A stretch of 64,000 nucleotides of DNA, from positions 37,975-101,974 of the forward strand of contig CANRWA010000007.1 in assembly GCA_947643415.1 (NCBI GenBank), in the 5' to 3' direction. This document shows positions 9,144-17,073 of the stretch, in pieces (the first letter of the stretch is position 1; every line of letters starts with the position of its first letter). This DNA comes from an uncultured Clostridia bacterium (lineage in GTDB: Bacteria > Bacillota > Clostridia > Lachnospirales > Lachnospiraceae). The translations under genes were made by a program, and so were the position numbers. The notes beneath the pieces are model-generated. The model ran no database searches, was not told the origin of the DNA, and saw only the letters and a list, made by a program, of their open reading frames with translations.

Positions 9144-10298
9144 ATGAAAAAAACAGCATTCAGGATCATGGGGGGAATAGGCGGCATCTTTTTTGCCCTT
9201 ATCCTTTTGTGGATGAAAGAGGTTCCGTCAGTGAAAGGGATAGAGGATGCTGGCTGGCTGCTGCTGACAAACTCCCTTGGAGGACATGCAGAAGGATATG
9301 CCGCCAATGAAATGGTGCTGGAGATGTTGGGAGGAAAGGAATATTTCTATCCGGGGCGGGAGTCAGAGCAGGAACTGGTTCTGGCAGAGAATCAGAATGG
9401 CCAGGGTTCCAGAAGCGTGGACAGTTCTGGAAATAATCAGATTGTGGGAGATGTCTATGGCAGGGAAAGTGAGGAAGCTATGGCGCAGGCAGGGAGTCTT
9501 TTACAGGGGGTGCGGAAACCAAATGCTGTTGTGGAGAAACTGCGGAGTACCCTTGATACCAAGTATTTATGGAATAAATTTTATATTATAGATTCTACTA
9601 CATCAGTGAAAAAAGATATATTTGATGTGAAGAAATTGTTGGAGACAGATTTGAAGTTACCCAAAAAGAAAGGGAAAAAGCAGATACTCATTTACCATAC
9701 CCATGGTGCATCCGAACATTTTGTGGACAGCTCGGATAAAATTGAAGATTCCATCGTGGGTGTCGGAACGGAACTGGCAAAGGAACTTGAGAAGAAAGGG
9801 TATGGGGTATACCACGATATGACACGATATGACTGGATCGACGGGAAACTGGAACGAAGCCTTGCTTATAATGCCGCTCTGGATGGGATACAGAAGATCC
9901 GGAAAGAGAACCCAGATATCGAAGTGATGATTGACCTTCACCGTGATTCTGTAGGGAAGGGAAAGCATACATATACAACGATCAATGGTAAGCAAAGTGC
10001 TATTGTCATGTTTTTTAATGGACTGAGCCGAAATAAATCAGGTCCTATTGATTATCTGTACAATCCGAATCTCCAAGGGAACCTGGCTTTCAGCCTTCAG
10101 TTGAAGTGTAAGGCGATGGAGTATTATGACGGATTTACAAAACCGATCTATCTGAAAGGATACCGGTATAACCTGCATCTGGAGAGCCGTTCCCTGCTGA
10201 TCGAGCTGGGAAATGAGAACAATACTGTGGCAGAGGCAAAGAATGCTGCAGGTCCCCTTGCGGATGTAATGGATAAAGTATTGTCTGGGCAGGGTTGA
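9144..10298 (+). CDS. spoIIP: Stage II sporulation protein P
   Basis: Peptidoglycan amidase/endopeptidase of the DMP machine, with SpoIID and SpoIIM, that drives forespore engulfment. An N-terminal membrane anchor covers about residues 5-24 (IMGGIGGIFFALILLW), then comes a linker and the SpoIIP catalytic domain from about 160. It contains ILIYHTHGASEHF (metal-binding His), MIDLHRDS, the IVMFFNG block and ESRSLLIELGNENN. The 384-residue size is normal. ATG 9144 is chosen because AAGGGGGA lies at a good distance; GTG 9135 is too close to it. The stop TGA directly touches a dispersed palindromic repeat at 10299. Confidence 0.95.
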   Translation: MKKTAFRIMGGIGGIFFALILLWMKEVPSVKGIEDAGWLLLTNSLGGHAEGYAANEMVLEMLGGKEYFYPGRESEQELVLAENQNGQGSRSVDSSGNNQIVGDVYGRESEEAMAQAGSLLQGVRKPNAVVEKLRSTLDTKYLWNKFYIIDSTTSVKKDIFDVKKLLETDLKLPKKKGKKQILIYHTHGASEHFVDSSDKIEDSIVGVGTELAKELEKKGYGVYHDMTRYDWIDGKLERSLAYNAALDGIQKIRKENPDIEVMIDLHRDSVGKGKHTYTTINGKQSAIVMFFNGLSRNKSGPIDYLYNPNLQGNLAFSLQLKCKAMEYYDGFTKPIYLKGYRYNLHLESRSLLIELGNENNTVAEAKNAAGPLADVMDKVLSGQG

Positions 10299-10327
10299 CC
10301 AATGGGTTCAAATTGGCGCCATTGAGC
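10299..10327. repeat. Degenerate copy of the 34-bp TA palindrome
   Basis: Core gggttcaaattggcgccattgagc followed by TA at 10328-10329. The left arm is worn down (ccaatgg instead of gctcaatggc). It lies directly after the spoIIP stop and faces the 3' end of the XRE gene. Confidence 0.7.
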
Positions 10328-10342
10328 TAAGATAAGAAAATA

Positions 10343-10747
10343 CTATTTTTTGCTGCGTGAAAAAGGCAGATGGTTCAGTTGGTTGCTTTTGACATATAGA
10401 TGGGCGGTGTTGCACAGGTTATTGAATTGTTCCGGTGAGAGCTGGTGGCAGTATTGGAACAGTCTCAGATAATCATATTCCACTGAATGGGTGAGGGGTT
10501 TAGAAGCAGACTTTTCGGATTCACGGATCAGACGGCTGAAGGGAATTCCCAGCCCGCTGGTGAGACGGCCAAGGGTGGATAACTTTACATCAGATTCACC
10601 GCGTTCAATCTTGCCAATGGTATTTTTGTCGCAGTCTATGCGTGCGCCGAGTTCTTCCTGGCTGATTCCTGCCACAGTCCGGTATTTGCGGATGGTCAGC
10701 CCGATGTGGTATAAAAAGTTATCGTTTGAGAAGTTGTCATTTGTCAT
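10343..10747 (-). CDS. XRE-family HTH transcriptional regulator
   Basis: A 134-residue protein with an N-terminal Cro/CI-type helix-turn-helix at about residues 14-70: IRKYRTVAGISQEELGARID, then CDKNTIGKIERGE as recognition helix. The C-terminal ~60 residues (YDYLRLFQYCHQLSPEQFNNLCNTAHLYVK) look helical and may form a dimer or ligand region; no known domain is recognised. It is transcribed away from the HTH-LytTR-phosphatase operon that begins at 11027, and the two share a 279-nt intergenic region. Control of that region is plausible but not shown. A repeat lies at its 3' end. Confidence 0.85.
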   Translation of the reverse strand: MTNDNFSNDNFLYHIGLTIRKYRTVAGISQEELGARIDCDKNTIGKIERGESDVKLSTLGRLTSGLGIPFSRLIRESEKSASKPLTHSVEYDYLRLFQYCHQLSPEQFNNLCNTAHLYVKSNQLNHLPFSRSKK

Positions 10748-11026
10748 GGTTGAAGTTATCCTCTCTGCCTTTCACTGGTTTTCTTTCCCTGCCACCCTAT
10801 TTTAAAAACTCCAAAGAAATAACTCAACAATCCGCAGTAGTTAATAGTGCATATCCATAAACTATTCTAGTGGTTAAAATATTGCGGTGAACAAAACAAT
10901 TCCTTGTGTTTATTCCCTGTAAAATGGTATAATGGCGCATGACGCCGAAAAAAGTCGTGATGCGAACTTTCTTTTTTTCTCCAAAGTTGGTATGATATAA
11001 GTGGATGTACAGGAAGGAGGAAAGAT

Positions 11027-11347
11027 ATGGTTTATGTGGAAAATGAACTGATCGGAAAGCGGCTGAAACATATCCGAAGGGATCTTGGCATGGATTATCC
11101 GGATATGGCAGAGGTGCTTGAAATCAGCGATGGTCATTACCGCAAAATCGAAAGGGGTATCTATGGACTGGATGTCCGGAAACTAATGCTGTTGTATTCA
11201 AAACTTCAGGTAGACCCGCTGTATATACTGACAGGAAATCCCAGCCGGGGACTGCGGTATCTGCCGGGAAATTATTCTGACAGGGAAACACTGGTCTGTG
11301 AACTTTTGGACTATTGCAAAAACCAACTGACAGATAAGGAGGAATAA
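11027..11347 (+). CDS. Small XRE-type HTH protein
   Basis: A 106-residue protein with an HTH_3-like domain at about residues 6-63: GKRLKHIRRDLGMDYPDMAEVLEISDGHYRKIERG, then KLMLLYSKLQVDPLYILTG. The C-terminal third is short and acidic. It is the first gene of a tight operon: 3 nt separate it from the LytTR gene and 3 nt separate that from the phosphatase. The ribosome site is GGAGGAAAG. A possible promoter TATAAT lies at 10930-10935 and an imperfect inverted repeat (cgcatgacg/cgtgatgcg) lies in the leader. Its target genes are unknown. Confidence 0.85.
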   Translation: MVYVENELIGKRLKHIRRDLGMDYPDMAEVLEISDGHYRKIERGIYGLDVRKLMLLYSKLQVDPLYILTGNPSRGLRYLPGNYSDRETLVCELLDYCKNQLTDKEE

Positions 11348-11350
11348 AAC

Positions 11351-12082
11351 GTGGGCGGCATACTGGTATATCAGAGATGCGGACAGGCAATATCCGGATC
11401 GTCAGGGCTATTTCGGTGGATGATCTTTGTTTCAGAACCAGAACAGGTGATCGACAGGCTGGAAAGAGAGCATTACCAGATGGTGATGATCCATCTGGAG
11501 GAAGGGGAAGAGAGCGGGCTGAAGGTGGCATCGCTTATCAGGGGGATTCCTGGATATCATCTGACGCCGATTCTTTTTCTTGCCCCTGACCGCCGTTATG
11601 AGAAGGCGGCATTCTACGAATATCACTGCTATGATTATCTGGTAAAACCCATCCGGCATAACGAGATTATACGGATTCTCTATCCTTTTTTGATCCAGTT
11701 GTATACAGAGAAAAAAGAGAGGTGGATGCGGGTAAAGATTCATGGTACAATAAAGGAAATATTATTGGATGATATCTTTTTTATAGAGAGTGCAAACCGC
11801 TCTGCCAGCATTCATACAAGGGATGGGATCATGGAGGTTCCGTATCTTCCATTAAAGCAATGCCTGGAAAGATATGGCAGTGTCTTTGTGCAGTGCCATC
11901 GGTGTGTGCTGGTGAACCGGAATTTTATAAAACGGATTGATTACAGGAAGAAGCAGATTGAACTTCCAGGCTGTTATGCAGATATAGGACGTCAGTATGA
12001 AATGGTCCTGCGTCAGGAATTTGATGAGCCTTACAGGGGGAATGGCAATGGGAGAGAAGTCTTTGCAGAAGGAAGGGGATAA
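11351..12082 (+). CDS. LytTR response regulator with a degenerate receiver domain
   Basis: Residues 1-115 fold like a CheY receiver and residues about 125-225 form a LytTR DNA-binding domain (RVKIHGTIKEILLDDIFFIESANRSASIHT, FVQCHRCVLVNRNFIKRI). The receiver keeps the conserved Lys in YDYLVKPI. The strand that normally ends with the phosphorylated Asp reads MVMIHLEEGEESG, with no Asp at the usual place, so it is probably a pseudo-receiver. No histidine kinase is adjacent; instead an HTH protein precedes it and a histidine phosphatase follows. The start is GTG 11351 behind AAGGAGGAA. LytTR proteins often control cell-surface or quorum genes; the target here is unknown. Confidence 0.88.
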   Translation: MGGILVYQRCGQAISGSSGLFRWMIFVSEPEQVIDRLEREHYQMVMIHLEEGEESGLKVASLIRGIPGYHLTPILFLAPDRRYEKAAFYEYHCYDYLVKPIRHNEIIRILYPFLIQLYTEKKERWMRVKIHGTIKEILLDDIFFIESANRSASIHTRDGIMEVPYLPLKQCLERYGSVFVQCHRCVLVNRNFIKRIDYRKKQIELPGCYADIGRQYEMVLRQEFDEPYRGNGNGREVFAEGRG

Positions 12083-12085
12083 CTG

Positions 12086-12742
12086 ATGAAGGAGATATTT
12101 CTGATCCGTCATGGAAGGCAGTGCAGTAAGCTCTGCAATGTAGATGTGGCTCTGGATGAGACAGGGCGGCAGCAGGCTTCCCTTCTGGGAAAACGGCTTA
12201 TTCCTTATGGGATCGAGAAACTGTATTGTTCTGAACTGATACGGGCAAGGGAGACAGCCGGGATCATAAATGAAAGTCTTGGCATTGCCTGTGAGGTGTT
12301 GCCAGACATACAGGAGATCAACTTTGGGGGCTTTACCGGCAAGACGGATGAAGTGATCCGGGATGCTTATCAGGAGTTCAGAAAAAGGCGTTCCCTGCAC
12401 ACAGAAGACCTTCCTTATCCGGAGGGCGGGGAGTGTGGAAGGGATGTAGTGAAAAGGGTTATGCCACAGCTCCGTATGCTCTGTGGCAGGCCGGAGGACC
12501 GGATTGCAGTTGTTACGCATGGAGGTGTGATCCGGTCTGTGTGTGCTGAGATTTTAAAGACGGATCAGCGTCACAAATTAAAATTTGCCATTGATATGGA
12601 AAATACAAGCCTGACAGAACTAATCTATGATGCAGACAGGGATTTCTTTATCCTGGAGCGTTTCAATGATTTTGCGCATCTGGAAGGGCGGCAGGAACTG
12701 CTGCGGAAGGGCTGGAAAACCTCTCTGGAGCGCAATGGCTGA
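12086..12742 (+). CDS. Histidine phosphatase (phosphoglycerate mutase-like) family protein
   Basis: A 218-residue histidine phosphatase. The phospho-accepting RHG is at the N-terminus (FLIRHGRQCS), with the second-shell Arg in SELIRARETA, Glu in EINFGGFTG, and the second catalytic His in IAVVTHGGVIRSV. The family includes cobalamin alpha-ribazole phosphatase, phosphoglycerate mutases and broad sugar phosphatases; no sequence feature settles the substrate. It ends the operon with the HTH and LytTR genes and is followed by a strong terminator. A metabolic or signalling role tied to the two regulators is only inferred from the spacing. Confidence 0.88.
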   Translation: MKEIFLIRHGRQCSKLCNVDVALDETGRQQASLLGKRLIPYGIEKLYCSELIRARETAGIINESLGIACEVLPDIQEINFGGFTGKTDEVIRDAYQEFRKRRSLHTEDLPYPEGGECGRDVVKRVMPQLRMLCGRPEDRIAVVTHGGVIRSVCAEILKTDQRHKLKFAIDMENTSLTELIYDADRDFFILERFNDFAHLEGRQELLRKGWKTSLERNG

Positions 12743-12765
12743 AATCTGGCATGATAAAAAATAAG

Positions 12766-12796
12766 AAAACTGGCAGTTCTAATACTGCCAGTTTTT
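12766..12796 (+). terminator. Rho-independent terminator
   Basis: Perfect 12-bp stem aaaactggcagt/actgccagtttt with a 6-nt loop and T run, 24 nt after the phosphatase stop. Confidence 0.95.
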
Positions 12797-12831
12797 GTGT
12801 ATGATGTTGGCAGAAAAGGAGGTAATACACT

Positions 12832-13407
12832 ATGAATCAACAAAATGCAGTTAATACGGCAGCCAGTTCTGCCCAGACGAAGAGAGTGGCAGACCTTGCT
12901 GTGTGTGCCGTGTTCACAGCACTGATCTGTATCTTTACCATGTTTATCCAGATCAGGATATTCCCGACAGAGGGGGGGATGGTACACATTGGAAATGTAC
13001 CATTATTTTTTGCTGCGGCTTATTTTGGCGGGAAGACGGCAGCGGTCAGCGGCGGTCTTGGTATGTGCCTGTCCGACCTTCTGACGGGCTGGACACTCTA
13101 CGCTCCGGCGACGCTTATTGTCGTGGGGATCATGGGTCTTGTGTTTGGTGTGATCGTGGACAGGAGACCAACGGTATCACGCCTGCTCATCGCCATTGCT
13201 GCTGTTCTTGCCATTAAACTGGCAGGATATTATCTTTTTGAGGCAGCATTTGTCTATCAGAATATAGCCGCACCGATAGTTAATGTGCCGGGGAATACCA
13301 TTCAGATCCTGACAGGAGCGGTCGTAGCAGTACCTGTTATCTTCGCCGTAAAACCCGTTATGAAGCATTTTGCCGGCAGACAGGTGGAGGGGGAAAACCA
13401 TGTATAA
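12832..13407 (+). CDS. ECF transporter S component (substrate-binding membrane subunit)
   Basis: A 191-residue integral membrane protein with about five or six hydrophobic helices and the S-component N-terminal pattern (RVADLAVCAVFTALICIFTMF) used to dock the shared EcfT subunit. GGMVHIGNVPLFFAAAYFGGKTAAVSGGLGMCLSDLL resembles the HmpT/PdxU-like S components that take up thiamine precursors or vitamin B6. The 3' end overlaps the aminotransferase gene by 8 nt. The energy-coupling module (ecfA, ecfA', ecfT) is not in the window. The partner, a PLP enzyme, makes a B6-related substrate attractive, but this is a guess. Confidence 0.85.
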   Translation: MNQQNAVNTAASSAQTKRVADLAVCAVFTALICIFTMFIQIRIFPTEGGMVHIGNVPLFFAAAYFGGKTAAVSGGLGMCLSDLLTGWTLYAPATLIVVGIMGLVFGVIVDRRPTVSRLLIAIAAVLAIKLAGYYLFEAAFVYQNIAAPIVNVPGNTIQILTGAVVAVPVIFAVKPVMKHFAGRQVEGENHV

Positions 13408-14548
13408 GATGATGACACCGGGGCCTACCATGGTGGCTCCTTCCGTCCTGCAGGCGAGAAGCAGGGAATTTGGCAATCCAGATGTAGATACTGATTTTTG
13501 TGAGGAATACCATAAAGTCTGTACCAGGCTGGCAGAACTGCTGGATACAGAGAATGAGGTATATATTCTTGGAGGGGAAGGAATCCTTGCCCTTGAGGCA
13601 GCATGTGCTTCCCTGACAGAACCAGGGGATCGTGTGCTGGTGATCGACAATGGAGTGTTTGGTAAGGGGTTTGCTGATTTTGTGAAAATATATGGTGGTG
13701 AGCCTGTTCTTTATACGGTGGATTACCATAAGCCGGTGGAGACAGGAAAACTGCGGGCTTTTCTTGAGAAAGACCATGGTTTCAAATATGCCACAGTGGT
13801 ACATTGTGACACACCAAGCGGTGTCTTGAATGATATCAGTACCATATGTCCGCTGTTAAAGGAGTATGGGATCCTCACGGTGGTGGATTCGGTCGCCGCC
13901 ATGTTTGGGGAAGAAGTACATGTGGATGACTGGAAGATTGATATTATATGCGGGGGTTCGCAGAAAGCTCTTTCGGCACCTCCGGGGCTTGCCTTTGTAT
14001 CGGTCAGCAGGGAAGCTATGGAATCCATGGAGAACAGGAGGACGCCGGTTGCTTCCTTTTACTGCAGTCTTCTTATATTCAAGGACTATTATAAAGAAAA
14101 ATGGTTTCCTTATACAATGCCCATCAGTGATATCTATGGATTGGCAGAGGCTGTGCGCCTTGTCGGGGAGGACAAAGACAGGATAGAACGGCACCATAGG
14201 ATTTCGGCAGCGGTCCGCAGGGCAGTAAGGGAGGCGGGACTTTCTTTATACCTGGAACATGGAGATGCTTCTACAGTTACTGTGGTTCTTGTTCCTGAAG
14301 GCATCCGGGATCGTGAGATCATCCGGGTGATGAAAGAGGAACATGGGATTCTTATATCAGGGAGTTTTGATGTTCTGGCGGGGAAGGTGATCCGTCTGGG
14401 ACATATGGGAAATAATGCTAATACAGAGGATGTGGCACAGATGCTCACCGCGCTGACAAAAACGCTGCATCAATTGGGATTTGAGTGTCTGTGTGATATG
14501 GGGGAAGTATTTTTGGGGCTGCTTTTCACTCCTCGGCCGGCTATTTAA
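13400..14548 (+). CDS. Class V PLP-dependent aminotransferase (alanine-glyoxylate/phosphonopyruvate type)
   Basis: Fold-type I aminotransferase of 382 residues. Visible are the N-terminal TPGPTMVAP motif of the AGXT/PhnW branch, the glycine turn GGEGILALEA, HCDTPSGVLND, VVDSVAAMFGE with the PLP-ring Asp, and GGSQKALSAPPGL with the Schiff-base Lys. The start is ATG 13400 after GGTGGAGGGGG. Candidates include alanine-glyoxylate, 2-aminoethylphosphonate-pyruvate and pyridoxamine-pyruvate aminotransferase; the overlap with an ECF S component suggests a salvage role. The last ~15 residues (EVFLGLLFTPRPAI) look foreign: they lie in sequence resembling the end of the giant palindrome at 63440, so the natural C-terminus may have been replaced. 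Confidence 0.85.
   Translation: MYKMMTPGPTMVAPSVLQARSREFGNPDVDTDFCEEYHKVCTRLAELLDTENEVYILGGEGILALEAACASLTEPGDRVLVIDNGVFGKGFADFVKIYGGEPVLYTVDYHKPVETGKLRAFLEKDHGFKYATVVHCDTPSGVLNDISTICPLLKEYGILTVVDSVAAMFGEEVHVDDWKIDIICGGSQKALSAPPGLAFVSVSREAMESMENRRTPVASFYCSLLIFKDYYKEKWFPYTMPISDIYGLAEAVRLVGEDKDRIERHHRISAAVRRAVREAGLSLYLEHGDASTVTVVLVPEGIRDREIIRVMKEEHGILISGSFDVLAGKVIRLGHMGNNANTEDVAQMLTALTKTLHQLGFECLCDMGEVFLGLLFTPRPAI
14519..14545. repeat. Fragment resembling the end of the giant palindromic element
   Basis: Sequence gctgcttttcactcctcggc and following ggct resembles both the left end of the 63440 palindrome (ttgcttttcataccctggcc) and the complement of its right flank (acttttcactccccagccga). It forms the last codons of the aminotransferase gene. 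Confidence 0.5.
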
Positions 14549-14780
14549 TCATTAAGGGGAAAACAGCTTTTTGTATTGACAAAGTATATATTTATATTTG
14601 TACATTGTCATTATTTAACCATTAGATTTACGTTTTGTAAGTAATATTACATAGTAAAACCACCCTAATACTTTGACCAGTTTGGCTGGATCCGGAATAG
14701 TTGAAAAAATGGATATTCCTGCACTCTCATTTGTTTATATAGTAGAAGATCTTCAAAATCTGCAGACAGGAGGTGACTGT

Positions 14781-15287
14781 GTGGACGGATGGTCACAGGA
14801 AGAGTTTCGTGTTCTTTATGACAGACATGTCAGTATGCTGTATAAAATATGTATGGTGTATCTGAAAAATGAAAGTGACGCGAAAGACGGAGTGCAGGAA
14901 ATTTTTCTGAAATTATGGGAAAAGAAGCCTTCTTTTTCAGGTCAGGAACATGAGAAGGCATGGCTGATCCGCCTTGCCAAAAACTATTGTATCAATCAGT
15001 TGAGGAGCAACTGGTTCAGAAAGAGAGATGCCCCTCCTGACTGGTCAGCCATTCCAGCAGAAGAAACTGAAGAGGATACAGAATTGCTGGAACTTGTTAT
15101 GTCGCTGCCTGTAAAGTTCCGGGAGGTATTGTACCTGTATTATTATGAAGAGTATTCCGTCAGAGAGATCAGCAGGCTGCTGGGGCGGAAAGAGAGTACG
15201 CTGCAATCCCGGCTGGCAGCGGGACGCGAGAAACTGAAGGAACGTATAATGGATCATGGATTGGGGGCAGAGTATGGAAGACAATAG
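14781..15287 (+). CDS. ECF-subfamily RNA polymerase sigma factor
   Basis: A 168-residue sigma-70 family protein with only regions 2 and 4. Region 2 spans about residues 5-60 (FRVLYDRHVSMLYKICMVYL, DAKDGVQEIFLKLWE). Region 4 spans about 105-160 (VMSLPVKFREVLYLYYYEEYSVREISRLLGRKESTLQSRLAAGREKLKE), with the HTH in SVREISRLLGRKEST. GTG 14781 is preceded by AGGAGGTG and gives the normal length; the reading from 14673 is too long. The gene overlaps the next, a membrane protein that is the likely anti-sigma factor, by 14 nt. A TTGACA at 14576-14581 may belong to its promoter. The inducing signal is unknown. Confidence 0.92.
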   Translation: MDGWSQEEFRVLYDRHVSMLYKICMVYLKNESDAKDGVQEIFLKLWEKKPSFSGQEHEKAWLIRLAKNYCINQLRSNWFRKRDAPPDWSAIPAEETEEDTELLELVMSLPVKFREVLYLYYYEEYSVREISRLLGRKESTLQSRLAAGREKLKERIMDHGLGAEYGRQ

Positions 15288-16728
15288 ATGGAAACAGGCA
15301 TTTGGCGGTATTGCACTTTCGGAAGATGATAAAGAGGAATTATGGAATCAACTGGAGCGGCGCATAACAAGGCATCCGGGAAGAAGGCATGCCATGCGGG
15401 CTGCAGCGGTGCTGGCGGCGGTCGTTATTGCCGGAATTGGAACAACACTGATGATCGATGCCATGACAGGAAGCAGGCTGGCCAATGCCCTGGGTATCTG
15501 GAAAACCGAAAAAGACAGCCAGGAAATCGTTCAGACGGTGACAGATTATTATTATATTGAGCTGGACAGTGTGTATGCACCAGAGGTAATCGAATGCAGT
15601 GATACCCGTATTATCTTTGCTAATTCTTTTGGGTTGGTGGTATATGACCGAAAGAGAGAACAGGTGGCAGGAACGATTGACCTGCAAAAGATACAGTGCA
15701 ATTATTTTAATGCGGATACTCTCCAGACAAGATTTCTTCTTATGGATGATCAGTTGACTGTGTATAATCTTTCTAAAAAGAAGGTTTCGGGAAAATATTA
15801 TGTTTTTGACCTGAATCAATGTAAAGACAGGGGAGATGGCATCATAGCATTGGAAACCGTGAAAACAGGGCCTGCTTCCGGCCAGTTGGAGAAGAAGTGG
15901 AAGGTGCAGGCAAAGAGCCGTATTTCTACATGGGAGGATCATTCCCGGAAAGAAGAGCTTAGTGACAAGATGTACAGCGAATATTCTATTCAATGGGAAA
16001 CTGGGGATCATATCAGATACAGAAGTTATCTTGTGGCAGAAGGGACGGAAGAAATAGAGGCACCTGCAGAGAAGAAGCATCAGCTTATGATGTACCATAG
16101 ACGGCTGGATACGAATAAGACTACAAAAGAAGGATTAAATATCCAGGTGGACAAAACAGGGAAGAATGGGGTGCCTGCCGAAGAAGGACTGCCTGCTTAC
16201 CGGTATCAGGGGAAAGACCTGGTGCGGAAGGCCCTCTCAGACTGTTTTGCCAGCGACCTGTCACGATATGAAGGGAAGAGACGTAACAGGAAGGGGGAAG
16301 AAATGCAGATTGAGCCAGACAGGGAGGATCTGGAGAAGAGAGATCTCAGTGTGCCGCTGATCGATATTGTGGACATTAAAAAAGGGAAAAAATATACAAA
16401 AGTATGTGGGACTTTCCGATGGGCAAGTTATTCTCTTTCTGGAAATACGCTGTATGAGGCGGGAGAAGGAGGCGGCATTGGTGTGGCTTATCTGCAGAAG
16501 ACAGCAGAAGGCTATAAAGTAAAAAAGATCCTGCATCCACGTGATGGCGGCCTGCTTGCCGGGGATCTGAAAGAATTTTGCGGAGGTAATGGGAAATTAG
16601 TCTCTGAGATGCTGGAGTGTGACCTCAGAAAACTTTCCAGAAATGTCCTGAAAGAATATGTAAAGCAAAATGATCTGGATATTCACTATGTAAAACAGTT
16701 TGGCTGGGATCCGGAAAAGATCTGGTAG
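15274..16728 (+). CDS. Probable membrane anti-sigma/sensor protein paired with the ECF sigma factor
   Basis: A 484-residue protein with a ~40-residue cytoplasmic N-terminus (SEDDKEELWNQLERRI), one membrane helix at about residues 40-63 (AMRAAAVLAAVVIAGIGTTLMI) and a large extracellular beta-rich part. Such a layout, overlapping an ECF sigma gene by 14 nt, fits an anti-sigma factor whose outer domain senses an envelope signal. The outer part is not a domain I recognise; it has repeated strand-like segments (IIFANSFGLVVYDRKREQVAG, FLLMDDQLTVYNLSKKKVSG) that could be propeller blades. ATG 15274 is preferred. The functional call rests on layout, not on a family match. Confidence 0.7.
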   Translation: MEDNRWKQAFGGIALSEDDKEELWNQLERRITRHPGRRHAMRAAAVLAAVVIAGIGTTLMIDAMTGSRLANALGIWKTEKDSQEIVQTVTDYYYIELDSVYAPEVIECSDTRIIFANSFGLVVYDRKREQVAGTIDLQKIQCNYFNADTLQTRFLLMDDQLTVYNLSKKKVSGKYYVFDLNQCKDRGDGIIALETVKTGPASGQLEKKWKVQAKSRISTWEDHSRKEELSDKMYSEYSIQWETGDHIRYRSYLVAEGTEEIEAPAEKKHQLMMYHRRLDTNKTTKEGLNIQVDKTGKNGVPAEEGLPAYRYQGKDLVRKALSDCFASDLSRYEGKRRNRKGEEMQIEPDREDLEKRDLSVPLIDIVDIKKGKKYTKVCGTFRWASYSLSGNTLYEAGEGGGIGVAYLQKTAEGYKVKKILHPRDGGLLAGDLKEFCGGNGKLVSEMLECDLRKLSRNVLKEYVKQNDLDIHYVKQFGWDPEKIW

Positions 16729-16794
16729 ACTTTCTATTTTGATTATGGTATGCTGAATAAAACGATCTGCAGTTTTTGTCCGGGAGGTGATAAA

Positions 16795-16986
16795 ATGCCA
16801 AATGGCGCCGAAATTATAAGAGATGCACTTAACGATTTTCAGAAAGTCCAGAAACGGATGATGTTGGCAAAAGAAGAGAATGCTGTAAAAACATATGCCG
16901 ACCTAAAGGATGATTATTTGTCATTAAAAGCATTGCTTACAAGCTTAGGTGTGAATCTTACAGAGATAGACAAGATCAAAGAGTGA
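16795..16986 (+). CDS. Small conserved protein of unknown function, 63 aa (paralogue of 7767-7958)
   Basis: Begins MPNGAEIIRDALNDFQ and ends LLTSLGVNLTEIDKIKE. Predicted helical, charged, with no membrane segment or cysteine. GGGAGGTGATAAA precedes ATG 16795. Close relative of the minus-strand gene at 7767-7958, with the same length and ribosome site. It is followed 6 nt later by a strong terminator, so it is probably a single-gene unit or the last gene after the sigma/anti-sigma pair. No function is assigned. Confidence 0.75.
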   Translation: MPNGAEIIRDALNDFQKVQKRMMLAKEENAVKTYADLKDDYLSLKALLTSLGVNLTEIDKIKE

Positions 16987-16992
16987 CACAGC

Positions 16993-17026
16993 AAGGGTGC
17001 AGGACCTGTCAGGGCAGCACCCTTTT
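16993..17026 (+). terminator. Rho-independent terminator
   Basis: Stem aagggtgc/gcaccctt with a 16-nt loop and trailing T run, 7 nt after the small-protein stop. Confidence 0.9.
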
Positions 17027-17073
17027 ATCGCAAGTGTGTTGATGGTTTCTAATTAGAAAGTGTGGTAAGAAAC

